DNA from: an uncultured Lachnospiraceae bacterium
Lineage (GTDB): Bacteria; Bacillota; Clostridia; Lachnospirales; Lachnospiraceae
NCBI GenBank assembly: GCA_945621435.1
Contig: CALZBR010000016.1
Span: forward strand, 1-50,277
DNA: 50,277 bases
Reading direction: 5' to 3'
Every line of letters starts with the position of its first letter. The stretch's first letter is position 1. The notes beneath the pieces were generated by a model. The model was not told where the DNA came from and ran no database searches. It was given only the letters and a program-made list of their open reading frames with translations. Both the position numbers and the translations under genes were made by a program. Below, in pieces: positions 8,125-17,989 of the stretch.

Positions 8125-9171
8125 TCACAATATCCGTACATACTTCACCGGCACACGATAATCCACATTGCTGATCTTAATCCCCGTCTCAGGACTGCTG
8201 GCATGAATCACTTTCCCGTCACCTATATAAATTGCTACATGATTTATTCTGCCGCCTTTACTGTAAAACACCAGGTCTCCCGGCAACAGATCCGTTTCAC
8301 TCACCGCCGACCCCATATTGGACTGGGAAACGGATGAATGAGGCAATTCCACACCATAGTTTTGATAGATACTCAGTACAAACCCGGAGCAGTCAGCCCC
8401 CTTTGTCAGACTGGTGCCTCCCCACACATAAGGGTTTCCAAGAAACTGTTTTGCATACTCTACCAGGTCATTGCGCACATTTTTCATGTCATCGCCGCCT
8501 GCTTTCCTTTCGCTTCGAAGCAGTTCCTCCATCGTTACCGCAGTGGGAAGTCTTTTCTCCAAAGCCACATACTCCGCAGCCACATATCCCTCCAGCCCTC
8601 TGACAGATACTTTTATCCAATCCTTATTCTCTTCAAGAAGCAGCAGCTCCTCCTCCCCGGAGACCCTGGTCATTACCGTGCTTCCCATACCGGGGTTCTT
8701 TCTCACATTCAGTTCATCCACCTTTACTACGACAACCGTCTTCATAAGCTTATTTAGCTTTGCCAGAGCTATGGCTCCCGTGGTCAGATATTCCTTTCTG
8801 ACAAAGCCCTCTACCTGCCCGGATCTGATATGTACCCAGCCCTCTTCCGTAACCGTCACGACTTCACAGACCGTATCCTTTGGCATCTTACCCACTATTT
8901 TCCCATCCAATGACGGTATTTCCCGCACATTCAGAGCGTCACTTTCCACCCTGGAGATTCCGGGGTTTTCATATCCCAGCATAGCAGCTCTGCTCTGCCA
9001 GACCGTTTGAAGGGATTCTGCAAACGGTGCTTCCTTATCGTCAATTGTAAATGTGTTGAAACCGATATACTCTCCCCCTGCTTCCTGTGCCCTTACCGGC
9101 AGATAAGCCCCTCCAATAAAAACAGCTGCCGACAATGCGACAGCTGCTTTTTTGTAACTGATTAATCTCAT
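8125..9171 (-). CDS. secreted SH3 / NlpC-P60 peptidoglycan hydrolase
   Basis: A 348-residue exported cell-wall hydrolase. A signal peptide (residues 1-28, ending near VRAQ) is followed by two bacterial SH3 domains (about 72-132 and 148-205, each with a LNVR motif) that would bind the wall, then an NlpC/P60 domain (about 235-348). The catalytic triad is visible: C261 in GADCSGF, H311 in INHVAIYIG and H323 in VIHASSP. Such enzymes cut gamma-D-Glu to diamino acid bonds in the stem peptide. The start follows AGGAGAAAAT. It has its own strong promoter just upstream and no partner genes. Confidence 0.93.
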   Translation of the reverse strand: MRLISYKKAAVALSAAVFIGGAYLPVRAQEAGGEYIGFNTFTIDDKEAPFAESLQTVWQSRAAMLGYENPGISRVESDALNVREIPSLDGKIVGKMPKDTVCEVVTVTEEGWVHIRSGQVEGFVRKEYLTTGAIALAKLNKLMKTVVVVKVDELNVRKNPGMGSTVMTRVSGEEELLLLEENKDWIKVSVRGLEGYVAAEYVALEKRLPTAVTMEELLRSERKAGGDDMKNVRNDLVEYAKQFLGNPYVWGGTSLTKGADCSGFVLSIYQNYGVELPHSSVSQSNMGSAVSETDLLPGDLVFYSKGGRINHVAIYIGDGKVIHASSPETGIKISNVDYRVPVKYVRIL

Positions 9172-9231
9172 ATTTTCTCCTCTGATGCATTGAAATCTCA
9201 ATTTGTTACAAAATTGTTACATTGCATTCAG

Positions 9232-9261
9232 ATTATACCCGGATGGCTTATCCCTTGTCAA
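9232..9261 (-). promoter_or_regulatory. promoter of the NlpC/P60 gene
   Basis: Minus strand: consensus -35 TTGACA (9256-9261), 18-bp spacer, consensus -10 TATAAT (9232-9237). The leader of about 55 bases holds a repeated TGTTAC/TTGTAAC motif. Confidence 0.85.
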
Positions 9262-9301
9262 TCATTCTGCCCTGCTTGGCAAAACTTACCATTACGGTAA
9301 C

Positions 9302-10960
9302 CTACTGATTGAAGCTCGTGGTCGTCTCGGCTTCCTTCTCCGCATTCACAATTGCAAATGCAATATTGGTTGCATGGTCAGCCACTCTCTCCAAACCGGA
9401 GACAATATCTGAGAAAATCATGCCTGCTTCGGGAGTACACTCGCCCCTGGTCAGACGCTGTACATGCATTTTCTGAAGCTTCTTCTCCTTTTCATCCACC
9501 GCATCCTCAAGACTGATCACATCCTTGATATGGCTTTCATCTCCTTTTACAAAGCTGGCGATGGAATACTCGATGATTCTGTTGACCATGTCCAGCATTT
9601 CACCCAGTTCCTTCTGCGCTTCCTTACTGAAGGACATCCCGGATTCCTTGCGCTGTCTTGCGGCGTCAGCTACATTCTCCGCATGGTCGCCGATTCTCTC
9701 AATATCATTCACCACATGGAACAGAGCACCGAGGCTCTTCAGGTCTTCAATCGGCAGAGTCGTCTGGTTGATTTTTACAAGGTAATCGGTTATGGCATGA
9801 TTCAGGAAGTTGATATTTTTCTCAACCTCATACACCTCCTCGATATCCTCTTCATCCAGGGTGATCAATGCGTTCATGGCACGGTTCAGGTTCTCGCTTG
9901 CAAGAGACGCCATGCGATCCAGCTCCTTGATGACTCCGACCACGGCGGTGGCAGGATTGAATACCACCTTGTCACCGATATATTTCAGCTGATAGCTCTC
10001 TCTGTAACCAACCTTCCTGTCTTCACCGGGCACACACCAGCATGCCAGCTTTACAATCAGACTTGAGAACGGGAATAGCACGATTACCTGGAAGATCTTG
10101 ATCATGGTGTGCGCATTTGCCACAAAACGTCCCTTATCTCCGGAGAACACCCAGATCAAATCCATTACCTGTTTTTCAGCAACGAACAGTAACAGATAAA
10201 GAAGTACCGTACCGATGACGTTGAACCAGAAATGAATCAGTGCGGCTCTTTTTGCCTCCTTTTTACCGGCAAGAGAAGCAATCATTGCGGTACCACAAGA
10301 TCCAATATTACAACCTAAAATAATATATAGAGTGATGTTTAGGGGCAACAATTCCTGTTGTGCCAATAATAGCACAATGCTAACCGTCACTGAGGAACTC
10401 TGTATCACAAAGGTTAATGCCAGCCCTACCAAAGTCGCCATAAAGGGATTGTGAAGTGAACCGAGAAGATTATTTACTGCATCTATTTCCGTCATACTCT
10501 CCATATTATCTGACATGGTACTGAGTCCCAGGAAAAGTACACCGAAACCGATGATAATATCAGCAAATTTATTAATCTGTTCTTTCTTCACAAACATTGC
10601 AAGCAATACTCCCAAGAGCAATATCACAGGAGCATATGCCGACAGATGAAAGGATACCAGCTGGGATGTGATTGTGGTACCGATGTTTGCACCGAAGATT
10701 ACTCCCGCCGCCTGGAAAAGATTCATCAGTCCGGCATTGACGAAACTGACTACCATTGCCGTACATGCTGAAGACGATTGAATGATTCCCGTAAACACAA
10801 TACCTACCAACATTCCGGTAAATCGGTTTGTCGTGAATATTTCCAGAACACGACGCAGTCTGGCACCTGCCACCTTCTCGATGGAATCACTCATTACTCT
10901 CATGCCAAACAGGAACAGACCAAGTCCTCCTGCCATTGAAAGAACTATGTTTGTAATCAT
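9302..10960 (-). CDS. Na/Pi cotransporter family protein with PhoU-like tail
   Basis: A 552-residue membrane protein. The first 310 residues carry two inverted Na/Pi-cotransporter repeats, each with the GxxxTxxxQSSSA-type block (GIVFTGIIQSSSACTAM near 55-71 and GLALTFVIQSSSVTVS near 178-193), which form the substrate site. The C-terminal 200 residues are helical with two PhoU-like stretches (HVVNDIERIGDHAENVAD and SGLERVADHATNIA), a common regulatory tail. It should import phosphate with sodium. The ribosome site GAAGGG precedes ATG. It sits 44 bases after ribF on the same strand with no clear terminator between. Confidence 0.92.
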   Translation of the reverse strand: MITNIVLSMAGGLGLFLFGMRVMSDSIEKVAGARLRRVLEIFTTNRFTGMLVGIVFTGIIQSSSACTAMVVSFVNAGLMNLFQAAGVIFGANIGTTITSQLVSFHLSAYAPVILLLGVLLAMFVKKEQINKFADIIIGFGVLFLGLSTMSDNMESMTEIDAVNNLLGSLHNPFMATLVGLALTFVIQSSSVTVSIVLLLAQQELLPLNITLYIILGCNIGSCGTAMIASLAGKKEAKRAALIHFWFNVIGTVLLYLLLFVAEKQVMDLIWVFSGDKGRFVANAHTMIKIFQVIVLFPFSSLIVKLACWCVPGEDRKVGYRESYQLKYIGDKVVFNPATAVVGVIKELDRMASLASENLNRAMNALITLDEEDIEEVYEVEKNINFLNHAITDYLVKINQTTLPIEDLKSLGALFHVVNDIERIGDHAENVADAARQRKESGMSFSKEAQKELGEMLDMVNRIIEYSIASFVKGDESHIKDVISLEDAVDEKEKKLQKMHVQRLTRGECTPEAGMIFSDIVSGLERVADHATNIAFAIVNAEKEAETTTSFNQ

Positions 10961-11004
10961 ATATTTTTCCCTTCGTAAATAAAGATTCTAAACTTTTGAT
11001 TCTT

Positions 11005-11919
11005 TTATTTTCGTTCCGCGCCTGCCCGAATATCTGTTTCAAGCTGATGCTTTAAGTGTTCAAGGCTCTCAAAACGCTGTTCGGGGCGATGAAATTCATG
11101 AAGATATACTTCTATATCTTCTCCGTAAAGATCTCCGCTGAAATCATAAAGATAGGTCTCTACGGTAGCAATCCCTGCGTCTGTCACGGTAGGTTTGCAG
11201 CCCACATTTGTGATAGACCGGTATATTTTGTCCCGTACCCGGACTTCCGAAAAATATACCCCTGCCGGGGGTAGCAGCTTCCCGGCATCCGGCATCAGAT
11301 TGACTGTCGGAAAACCGATGGTTCTGCCAATCTGATTTCCCCGGACTACTTTTCCCGCTATGAAGAAGGGCATTCCGAGAAACTGTTTTGCAAGTGTAAG
11401 ATTTCCTTCTTCCACCTGCTGTCTGATCAAGGTAGAGCTGACTTCCTGCCCCTCAATACAGACCTTTTCAATTATTTTCACCCGAAAATCAAGTTCGCTG
11501 CCCATTTTCTGCAAAAGCGCCGCATTTCCTGCGCCCTTCGCGCCAAAGGAGAGATCTCTTCCGGCTACAATCAGACGTACGTTCATCTGTTCCACCAGAA
11601 TCCTGGAAACAAATTCCTCCGGCGGTATAGCTGCTGTCTCCGGAGTCAGCGGGAATTCAATCAGGATATCCACACCCATGCGTTCAAACAGAAGTCTCTT
11701 CTCTTCCCCGGAAGTCAGTTCCCTTCCGTCCGTTTGTCCAAAGAAAACCGAGGGTGGCGGGTCAAAGGTAAACACGCAGGCCTTAAGTCCCTCTTTTTTA
11801 CACCGAAGCACCTCTTCCAGAAGTCTCCTGTGGCCGATATGAACTCCATCGAATTTGCCGATTGCAGCAGCAGTATCCTTTTCAAGATAAAAATCCGTTG
11901 TACGGGAAATAATCTCCAA
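11005..11919 (-). CDS. ribF: bifunctional riboflavin kinase / FAD synthetase
   Basis: A 304-residue enzyme that makes FMN from riboflavin and FAD from FMN. The N-terminal nucleotidyltransferase part shows AIGKFDGVHIGHRRLL (about 19-34, HxGH type motif) and VFTFDPPPS; the C-terminal kinase domain shows GKVVRGNQIGRTIGFPTVNL (about 191-210) and the later PTVTD and E-containing YEEDIEVYLHEFHRPEQRF-like block. The start codon is TTG with a weak site GAAGAAAG; no better start fits. It lies 9 bases after truB, the last gene of the translation operon as in many Firmicutes. Confidence 0.95.
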   Translation of the reverse strand: MEIISRTTDFYLEKDTAAAIGKFDGVHIGHRRLLEEVLRCKKEGLKACVFTFDPPPSVFFGQTDGRELTSGEEKRLLFERMGVDILIEFPLTPETAAIPPEEFVSRILVEQMNVRLIVAGRDLSFGAKGAGNAALLQKMGSELDFRVKIIEKVCIEGQEVSSTLIRQQVEEGNLTLAKQFLGMPFFIAGKVVRGNQIGRTIGFPTVNLMPDAGKLLPPAGVYFSEVRVRDKIYRSITNVGCKPTVTDAGIATVETYLYDFSGDLYGEDIEVYLHEFHRPEQRFESLEHLKHQLETDIRAGAERK

Positions 11920-11928
11920 CTTTCTTCG

Positions 11929-12831
11929 TCACTCTCTCTCCAAAAACATTTTCACGGGCTTATAGCAGCATCTGTTCCCGTCGTAGGCGTAAATTCCTGC
12001 GAACTTACCATTTCTTGCGTATATCCTTACCCGGATCTCAGGCTCAAATACTGTTTTCTCCTCCGTGTGTGCTGCTTCCAACACATTTCCGTTGGCTAAA
12101 AGCCTGTCCCCCACCTCAGTCACATGCAGCTCGGGACATTCCGCAAAAACACGATCCACAGGAATAACTGCTTCTTCCAGACATCCCCTGTCCTTCATCT
12201 CCTGAAGTTCGCCCAGTGTTCGTGCCATCTCTATGCGGAACGGTTCCACCGCCGTCCTCTGAAGGCTCTGCATGGTTCCGCCGCATCCGAGCGCAGTGCC
12301 GATATCCGCACAAAGGGTTCTGATATAGGTCCCCTTGGAGCAAACAACCCTCATCTTCACTACCGGAAGCTCCACGGAAAGAATCTCCAGCTCATAAATC
12401 ACCACCGGTCGTGGCTTTCGCTCCACTTCCTTTCCTTCCCGGGCCAGCTCATAGAGTTTCCTGCCGTTGACCTTCAGGGCGGAATACATAGGCGGCACCT
12501 GCTGATACTCTCCGAGAAAGCTTTCGCATGCCCTGCGCACTTCCTCTTCACTGACCGTTACCGGACGCTCCGCAAGCACCTCTCCCGTGGTATCCTGGGT
12601 ATCTGTCTCCCTGCCAAGCAGCAATTCAGTTACATATTCTTTTGTCTTATCCGTCAACAGTTCACAGAGCTTTGTAGCATTGCCCAGACATACCGGAAGA
12701 ACTCCGGTGGCCGCCGGATCCAGTGTCCCCGTGTGACCGATTTTTCTCTGTCCGCAGATTCCCCTGAGCTTTGCAACAACATCGTGAGAAGTGAATCCGG
12801 ACTCCTTATTTACAATCATGATACCGTTCAT
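11929..12831 (-). CDS. truB: tRNA pseudouridine(55) synthase
   Basis: A 300-residue enzyme that converts U55 of the tRNA T-loop to pseudouridine. The catalytic motif GHTGTLDPAATGVLPV (32-47) contains the nucleophile D38; KEYV, MYSALKVNGRKLYELAREG and SKGTYIRTL (the RTL block) are also present. A short PUA-like C-terminal domain ends the protein. ATG follows AAGGACAAGCGGT. It lies between nrnA and ribF in the operon. Confidence 0.96.
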   Translation of the reverse strand: MNGIMIVNKESGFTSHDVVAKLRGICGQRKIGHTGTLDPAATGVLPVCLGNATKLCELLTDKTKEYVTELLLGRETDTQDTTGEVLAERPVTVSEEEVRRACESFLGEYQQVPPMYSALKVNGRKLYELAREGKEVERKPRPVVIYELEILSVELPVVKMRVVCSKGTYIRTLCADIGTALGCGGTMQSLQRTAVEPFRIEMARTLGELQEMKDRGCLEEAVIPVDRVFAECPELHVTEVGDRLLANGNVLEAAHTEEKTVFEPEIRVRIYARNGKFAGIYAYDGNRCCYKPVKMFLERE

Positions 12832-12867
12832 ACCGCTTGTCCTTATTACTTCCGACTGACTACTACC

Positions 12868-13821
12868 TTATTTTTCCAGTTGCTCTGCAATATGTAGGGA
12901 AAGATTGTTCACACAATCATAAAATGTTCCCCGCATGATACATCCTGCCGCTCTGGCATGACCGCCGCCGCCAAAGTAGGCAGCCACCACAGACACATCT
13001 ACCCGTTCGGAGGAACGCATGCTGACCTTATATTCCAAAGTATCTGTCTGATACATGAAGATAGCACATTCAATTCCCTTAATATTGCGAAGCTGATTCA
13101 CAATACCGTCCAGATCTTTTGGTGTGGCTTCGTAGAACTCCATGGTTTTCCTGTCCACAGAGCTTACGATACAGCGATTGTCCATAAAACGAATGCTTTC
13201 CATCAGGGCTCTTCCCATGATCTGAGACTGTACATAGGTTCTCTGATAAAAAGTCTCCAGAATCAGTTTCGGAAAATCAAAGCCGTAAGAGATCAGGTTC
13301 GCTCCCTTTTTCAGGGTCTCCGGTGAAGTGTTGGAATATTGAAAAATTCCGGTATCATGAATCATGCCGGTATAAATCGCCATGGCCATTTCTTTGTCCA
13401 GCCTGTCCGGCTCCACCAGGTCATAGATCAATTCACAGGTGGATCCGATCTGAGGTCGGATATAGTTCACGTCACCTTTTCCAACATTGCTGATGTGATG
13501 ATCTATATTTATCGTCTTCTTTGCTGCTTCAAAATATTTCACAGCTTCGCCAATTCTCTCCGGAACCGTATCCAGGACAAAGAAAACATCAAATGCTTCC
13601 TCCTCCGGAAAATCCGATACGATCTCCCCAAATCCCTTCAGCTCCCTGAAGATTTCTGCCGGCTGTTCCAGAAATACTTTGATCTCAGTCTCCGGAAGGC
13701 ACTTTTTCAGATACATCTGCAGTCCCAGAACCGCTCCCACACAGTCTCCGTCGGGGCGGACATGTCCACTGATACCGATTCTTGCAGCGCCTTCACATTC
13801 TTTTATCAAATCCAAAGTCAT
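12868..13821 (-). CDS. nrnA: DHH/DHHA1 phosphoesterase, NrnA-type
   Basis: A 317-residue nanoRNase/pAp phosphatase type protein. DHH-family metal motifs are visible: H20 and D24/D26 in GHVRPDGDC, D84 in VLDT, and D107-H108-H109 in NIDHHISN. The DHHA1 part ends with the substrate-binding GGGGHARAAGC. In Firmicutes NrnA breaks down 2-5 nt RNAs and dephosphorylates pAp, finishing the work of exonucleases such as PNPase. It is encoded between rbfA and truB, the usual place. ATG follows GAGGTAATAC. Confidence 0.92.
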   Translation of the reverse strand: MTLDLIKECEGAARIGISGHVRPDGDCVGAVLGLQMYLKKCLPETEIKVFLEQPAEIFRELKGFGEIVSDFPEEEAFDVFFVLDTVPERIGEAVKYFEAAKKTINIDHHISNVGKGDVNYIRPQIGSTCELIYDLVEPDRLDKEMAMAIYTGMIHDTGIFQYSNTSPETLKKGANLISYGFDFPKLILETFYQRTYVQSQIMGRALMESIRFMDNRCIVSSVDRKTMEFYEATPKDLDGIVNQLRNIKGIECAIFMYQTDTLEYKVSMRSSERVDVSVVAAYFGGGGHARAAGCIMRGTFYDCVNNLSLHIAEQLEK

Positions 13822-13844
13822 GTATTACCTCTGTCTCTATCTTA

Positions 13845-14261
13845 CTACTCTTCGTCATTCTCTGACTCGTCATCCTCTGCCTCATCCCGTCCGGCGTTTT
13901 TCTCCGCCTCCTTCGCCATGACCTCATCTATCTTGTGGGACATGTTGACGCCATACTCAATAGACTGGTCCATCACAAAAGTAATCACGGGAGTATTGCG
14001 CAGATTCACTGTTTTTGCAAGCTGCCTTCGGATAAAGCCTTCCGCACTTCTCAAGCCCTCCAGGGTAGCCTTTCTGGATTCCTCGTCCCCCAGAACACTG
14101 ATCCATGCCTTACAGCTCTTCAGATCAGGGGCAACCTCAACAGCCACCACACTTGTCCACGGATTGATGCGCGGATCCTTGATTTCACCGCGGATGATTT
14201 CCGCCAGTACACGCTGAACTTCTCCGTTGATGCGGGTGTTCTTGATACTGTTTTTTCTCAT
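13845..14261 (-). CDS. rbfA: ribosome-binding factor A
   Basis: A 138-residue protein with the RbfA KH-like fold signature: NTRINGEVQRVLAEIIRGEIKDPRI at the N terminus and RLNLRNTPVITF-like KTVNLRNTPVITFVMDQSIE later. It assists late maturation of the 30S 5' end of 16S rRNA. The last 20 residues are an acidic tail (EDDESENDEE), longer than in many RbfA proteins. ATG follows TTAGGAGAATGAA. It lies 86 bases after infB. Confidence 0.95.
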   Translation of the reverse strand: MRKNSIKNTRINGEVQRVLAEIIRGEIKDPRINPWTSVVAVEVAPDLKSCKAWISVLGDEESRKATLEGLRSAEGFIRRQLAKTVNLRNTPVITFVMDQSIEYGVNMSHKIDEVMAKEAEKNAGRDEAEDDESENDEE

Positions 14262-14346
14262 TTCATTCTCCTAACTGCCAAAGGATACCGATTCGGCCTG
14301 CCTTGCCCGGCGTGCCGAACCGCATCCCAAACATTCCTGTCATACA

Positions 14347-17300
14347 CTAGCGGGGTACCTCGACCATGATATAAGCTTCCACCATATCCAGTTCCTTAAT
14401 CTGGTCGAATCCTTCAAATACCAGTCCGCACTCGAAGCCTTCCTTCACTTCCTTCACATCGTCCTTGAAACGTTTCAGGGAAGCCAGGGCGCCTTCATAA
14501 ATCTGCTCGCCTTCGCGGGTAATCCGTATCTTACAACCTCTCTGGAACATACCGTCCATGACATAGGAACCGGCAATGTTACCTACCTGGGAAGCCTTGA
14601 ATATCTGACGAACCTCTGCGTGACCGATTACCTTCTCCTCATATACGGGATCCAGCATACCCTTCATGGCGGCTTCCACATCTTCGATTGCCTGGTAAAT
14701 CACTTTATAAAGTCTTACATCAACGCCTTCTCTGTCAGCGGTTGCCTTCGCTGTTGCATCAGGACGCACATTGAAACCAATGATAATGGCGTTGGAAGCA
14801 CTTGCCAGGGTCACATCGGACTCGTTGATGGCACCTACACCGCCGTGAATGCATTTTACAACCACTTCTTCGTTGGAAAGCTTCACCAGAGACTGTTTTA
14901 CCGCCTCCACGCTACCCTGTACATCTGCCTTGACAATCAGGTTCAATTCCTTCAGATTGCCTTCCTTAATCTGGGAGAACAGATCATCCAGAGACATCTT
15001 GGACTTGGTCTCCTCCAGCTTTCTCTCCTTATTCTGTGCCAGATAGGTGTCTGCGTAATTCTTCGCCGTCTTATCATTTTCATGGGCAATAAACACTTCA
15101 CCTGCACTGGGCACATCGGAAAGACCCAGGATCTCAACAGGAGTGGAAGGATCTGCCTCTTTGACTCTTCTGCCCTTGTCATCCACCATGGCACGCACTT
15201 TACCGTGGCTTGCACCTGCGGAGATAAAATCACCTACATGCAGGGTACCCTTCTGTACCAGAACGGTAGCCACAGGTCCCCGGCCCTTATCCAACTCAGC
15301 CTCGATGACAAGACCTCTTGCACGTCTCTTGGGATTTGCCTTAAGCTCCAGAATATCTGCAGTGAGCAGAATCGTCTCCAGTAAAGTATCGATTCCCTCG
15401 CCGGATTTTGCGGAAACGGGTACAAATTCCGTATTTCCGCCCCAATCGGTGGCAATCAGCTCATACTCTGTCAATTCCTGCTTTACCCGTTCGATATTTG
15501 CGGAAGGCTTATCAATCTTGTTGACCGCTACCACAATTTCAATGCCTGCGGCCTTGGCGTGGTTGATAGCTTCCACTGTCTGAGGCATAACACCGTCATC
15601 TGCAGCTACTACCAGAATGGCAATATCCGTAGCGTTGGCGCCTCTCATACGCATCGCAGTAAACGCTTCGTGTCCGGGAGTATCCAGGAAGGTAATCTTC
15701 CTGCCGTCAACAGTAACAGTATACGCACCGATATGCTGTGTAATACCTCCTGCTTCCTTATCCGTAACATTTGTTTTTCTGATGGCGTCCAAAAGGGAAG
15801 TCTTACCATGGTCAACGTGTCCCATAACGCAGATAACGGGAGGTCTCTCAACCAGATCTGCCTCTGCCTCATCGTCCTCCTTCAGCAGTTCTTCGATGAC
15901 GTCAACCTTCACTTCCTTCTCGCAGAGAATCTCGTATTCCATTGCAATATTCTCAGCATCTTCATAGGAGATCTCCTGGTTTACCGTCACAATCTTGCCT
16001 TCCATAAAGAGCTTTTTCACGATGGCGGAAGGCTGCATTTTCATTTTATCAGCCAAATCCTTGATTGTGATGGTTTCAGGAAGAGTGATCACCTTGATGA
16101 CTTCCTCAACCACCTCTTCCTTTTTCTTCTCAGGCTTTATGAAGCGTCCGGGTTTGTTCTTAAGGATTTCTTCCTCTTCATAAATATGATCCTTTTTGGA
16201 ACGCTTATCCTTCTCCTGACTGCTTGCACGCCTCTTATCTTCTTCACGCTTCTTCTCTAAATCCTTGGGTGACGCAGCTTCGCCCACAAAGCCCTTGCTC
16301 TGTCCTTTATCTCTGAATCCACTTCCCGGTCTTTCATTGCCTCTTCCATCACGCTGGCCACCGTTAAAACCACGGTTGCCACCCTGGCCAGCACCAGGAC
16401 CTTTTCTGTCACCCTGGAAACCGGGAGCACTACCCGGTCTCGCAGGTCTCTGAAATCCATTCTGTTTGTCTCCCTGAGGTCTTCCATTTCCACCGGCTCC
16501 TCTCTGCTGATACTGCCCACGTTCAGGTCTGTCTCCTGCAGGACGAGAGCCCTGAGGTCTCCCCTCACGGTTAAACTGTCCGCGATTATCCTGACCTCTG
16601 TTGTCTCTTGCAGGTCTGTCTCCCTGATTTCTGTCATTCTGGGACCGCTCACCCTGATATCTGTCATTTTGAGGTCTCTCAGGTCTGGTATTCTGAGGCT
16701 GAACCTGAACTACCTCGGTCTGTACAGGTGCTGATTTCACTTCTGTTTTCTCTGTCTCCGGACGCGCCTTGGGCTGAGTTTTGGAAGGCACCATCTGTAC
16801 ACTGGGGGTAGGAGAAGGCGGAGTCAGGGGTTTAATCGGAGTTCTGGGTGCAGACTGCTGTTGACCTCTGCGCTCATTAAAACCACCCTGTCTGTTCTGT
16901 CCATTCTGTCCCCCCTGGCCACCTTGGGGTCTCTGATTGTTTCCGCCCTGGGCAGGTCTCTGCCCGGGGATTTTGGAATTCTGTGAATTATTCACAAAAA
17001 TAATGGTCTTTTTCTTCTTAGGCTGATTATTATCAGCGGCGGGTCTGGTATTCTCCGCCTTGGGCTGAGAAGTGTCGCTCTTCACGGGCTGTGCCTTTTC
17101 AGCTTCTGCCTTCTTTTCTGTCTCTGCGGGCTTTTCTGCCGCTTTTACAGACTTCTCTTCTGCCTTGTCGGACCTCTCTTCTTTTTTACCGGCAGCTTCT
17201 GTCTTTGCAGCTTTGCCCCCAAATGCATTTCTTACATTTTCCGCAATATCCTCTTCCACAGAGCTGCTTGCAGACTTGACTTCAACGCCTTTTTCCTGCA

Positions 17301-17370
17301 GATAGCTCAGGATATCCTTGCTTTGTTTATCCAATTCCTTAGCGAGTTCATGTATCCTAATCTTCGCCAT
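14347..17370 (-). CDS. infB: translation initiation factor IF-2
   Basis: A 1007-residue GTPase that places initiator tRNA on the 30S subunit. The first 50 residues form the IF2 N-terminal helical domain; residues about 50-120 are Lys/Glu/Ala rich and about 120-370 are a Gly/Arg/Gln/Asn-rich low-complexity region with recurring DRP, QGG and RPQG units. The GTPase core starts near 510 with GHVDHGKT (G1), then DTPGHEAF (G3) and NKIDK (G4), followed by domains II-IV ending in [19 protein letters not shown]. The start is the ATG after GGAGGAAAGC; the start overlaps the upstream YlxQ gene by 14 bases. Confidence 0.97.
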   Translation of the reverse strand: MAKIRIHELAKELDKQSKDILSYLQEKGVEVKSASSSVEEDIAENVRNAFGGKAAKTEAAGKKEERSDKAEEKSVKAAEKPAETEKKAEAEKAQPVKSDTSQPKAENTRPAADNNQPKKKKTIIFVNNSQNSKIPGQRPAQGGNNQRPQGGQGGQNGQNRQGGFNERRGQQQSAPRTPIKPLTPPSPTPSVQMVPSKTQPKARPETEKTEVKSAPVQTEVVQVQPQNTRPERPQNDRYQGERSQNDRNQGDRPARDNRGQDNRGQFNREGRPQGSRPAGDRPERGQYQQRGAGGNGRPQGDKQNGFQRPARPGSAPGFQGDRKGPGAGQGGNRGFNGGQRDGRGNERPGSGFRDKGQSKGFVGEAASPKDLEKKREEDKRRASSQEKDKRSKKDHIYEEEEILKNKPGRFIKPEKKKEEVVEEVIKVITLPETITIKDLADKMKMQPSAIVKKLFMEGKIVTVNQEISYEDAENIAMEYEILCEKEVKVDVIEELLKEDDEAEADLVERPPVICVMGHVDHGKTSLLDAIRKTNVTDKEAGGITQHIGAYTVTVDGRKITFLDTPGHEAFTAMRMRGANATDIAILVVAADDGVMPQTVEAINHAKAAGIEIVVAVNKIDKPSANIERVKQELTEYELIATDWGGNTEFVPVSAKSGEGIDTLLETILLTADILELKANPKRRARGLVIEAELDKGRGPVATVLVQKGTLHVGDFISAGASHGKVRAMVDDKGRRVKEADPSTPVEILGLSDVPSAGEVFIAHENDKTAKNYADTYLAQNKERKLEETKSKMSLDDLFSQIKEGNLKELNLIVKADVQGSVEAVKQSLVKLSNEEVVVKCIHGGVGAINESDVTLASASNAIIIGFNVRPDATAKATADREGVDVRLYKVIYQAIEDVEAAMKGMLDPVYEEKVIGHAEVRQIFKASQVGNIAGSYVMDGMFQRGCKIRITREGEQIYEGALASLKRFKDDVKEVKEGFECGLVFEGFDQIKELDMVEAYIMVEVPR

Positions 17371-17722
17371 GCTTTCCTCCATCTTCACCGTCAACGGTTT
17401 CTTTCCACTCCTTGTGCTGCTCCGGCAACAGCTTCATCAGCGATTTTGCCAATCCCTCATCGCACACTGCAAGGGACGAGCGCAGCTCCTTTCCGATTGC
17501 ATGCCCCAATTCCTCTTTACTTCCATAAAAAGAAACCGGGACTTTATAGTAATGACACTTGTCAAAAAAAAGCTTGACTGTATTGTCAGACGCATCCTCC
17601 GCAACCAGCACCAGAGACGCGGAACCTTTCTTTATCGCTTCCAGGGTCTGAAATTCACCGCTTACCAAGTTACGGCCTCTCATTGCAATCCCAAGAAGTG
17701 AATATATCTTATTCTGATTCAA
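17357..17722 (-). CDS. L7Ae/L30e-family RNA-binding protein (YlxQ-like)
   Basis: About 121 residues of the L7Ae/L30e fold, with [18 protein letters not shown] near the start and [13 protein letters not shown] (RNA-binding core) near residue 40. It probably binds a kink-turn RNA on the ribosome; the target is unknown to me. I chose the TTG at 17722 because the family begins a few residues before LLGIA and a GGAG lies ten bases upstream; GTG at 17761 and ATG at 17752 are longer alternatives. It overlaps rnpM upstream by 14 bases and infB downstream by 14 bases. Confidence 0.85.
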   Translation of the reverse strand: MNQNKIYSLLGIAMRGRNLVSGEFQTLEAIKKGSASLVLVAEDASDNTVKLFFDKCHYYKVPVSFYGSKEELGHAIGKELRSSLAVCDEGLAKSLMKLLPEQHKEWKETVDGEDGGKHGED

Positions 17723-17981
17723 GTTGATCAAACTCCTTTTCCAAGGTATCATATACCTCACTCGGAATACTCATTTTGAAAGAGCGCTCAAGACCCTTGC
17801 TCTTAGCGGCCTTGCGCAGACATTCCCTGTTCCTGCATATATATGCGCCTCTTCCGTTCTTTTTTCCTGTAACATCCAGACAAATCTCGTTTTCTTCGGT
17901 TCTCAGGACTCTCATCATTTCCTTCTTGCCCTTCATCTCACCGCAGCCAACGCACTGTCTCAAGGGAATCTTCTTTGCCAT
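17709..17981 (-). CDS. rnpM: YlxR/RnpM, RNase P modulator
   Basis: A 90-residue DUF448 protein. It starts KKIPLRQCVGCGEMKGKKEM with the CxxC and later has GRGAYICRNRECLRKAAK, the family core. In Bacillus subtilis this protein (YlxR) was reported to bind RNase P RNA and modulate it. It sits between nusA and the YlxQ gene as expected. ATG follows GAGGAGTAAAGAAGTCT, a slightly long spacing. Confidence 0.93.
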   Translation of the reverse strand: MAKKIPLRQCVGCGEMKGKKEMMRVLRTEENEICLDVTGKKNGRGAYICRNRECLRKAAKSKGLERSFKMSIPSEVYDTLEKEFDQLESE

Positions 17982-17989
17982 AGACTTCT

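Noticed and set aside
17723..17761. Longer N terminus for the YlxQ-like protein (GTG at 17761)
   Set aside because: It would overlap rnpM by 53 bases, has poor ribosome-site spacing, and adds residues not seen at the start of the family.
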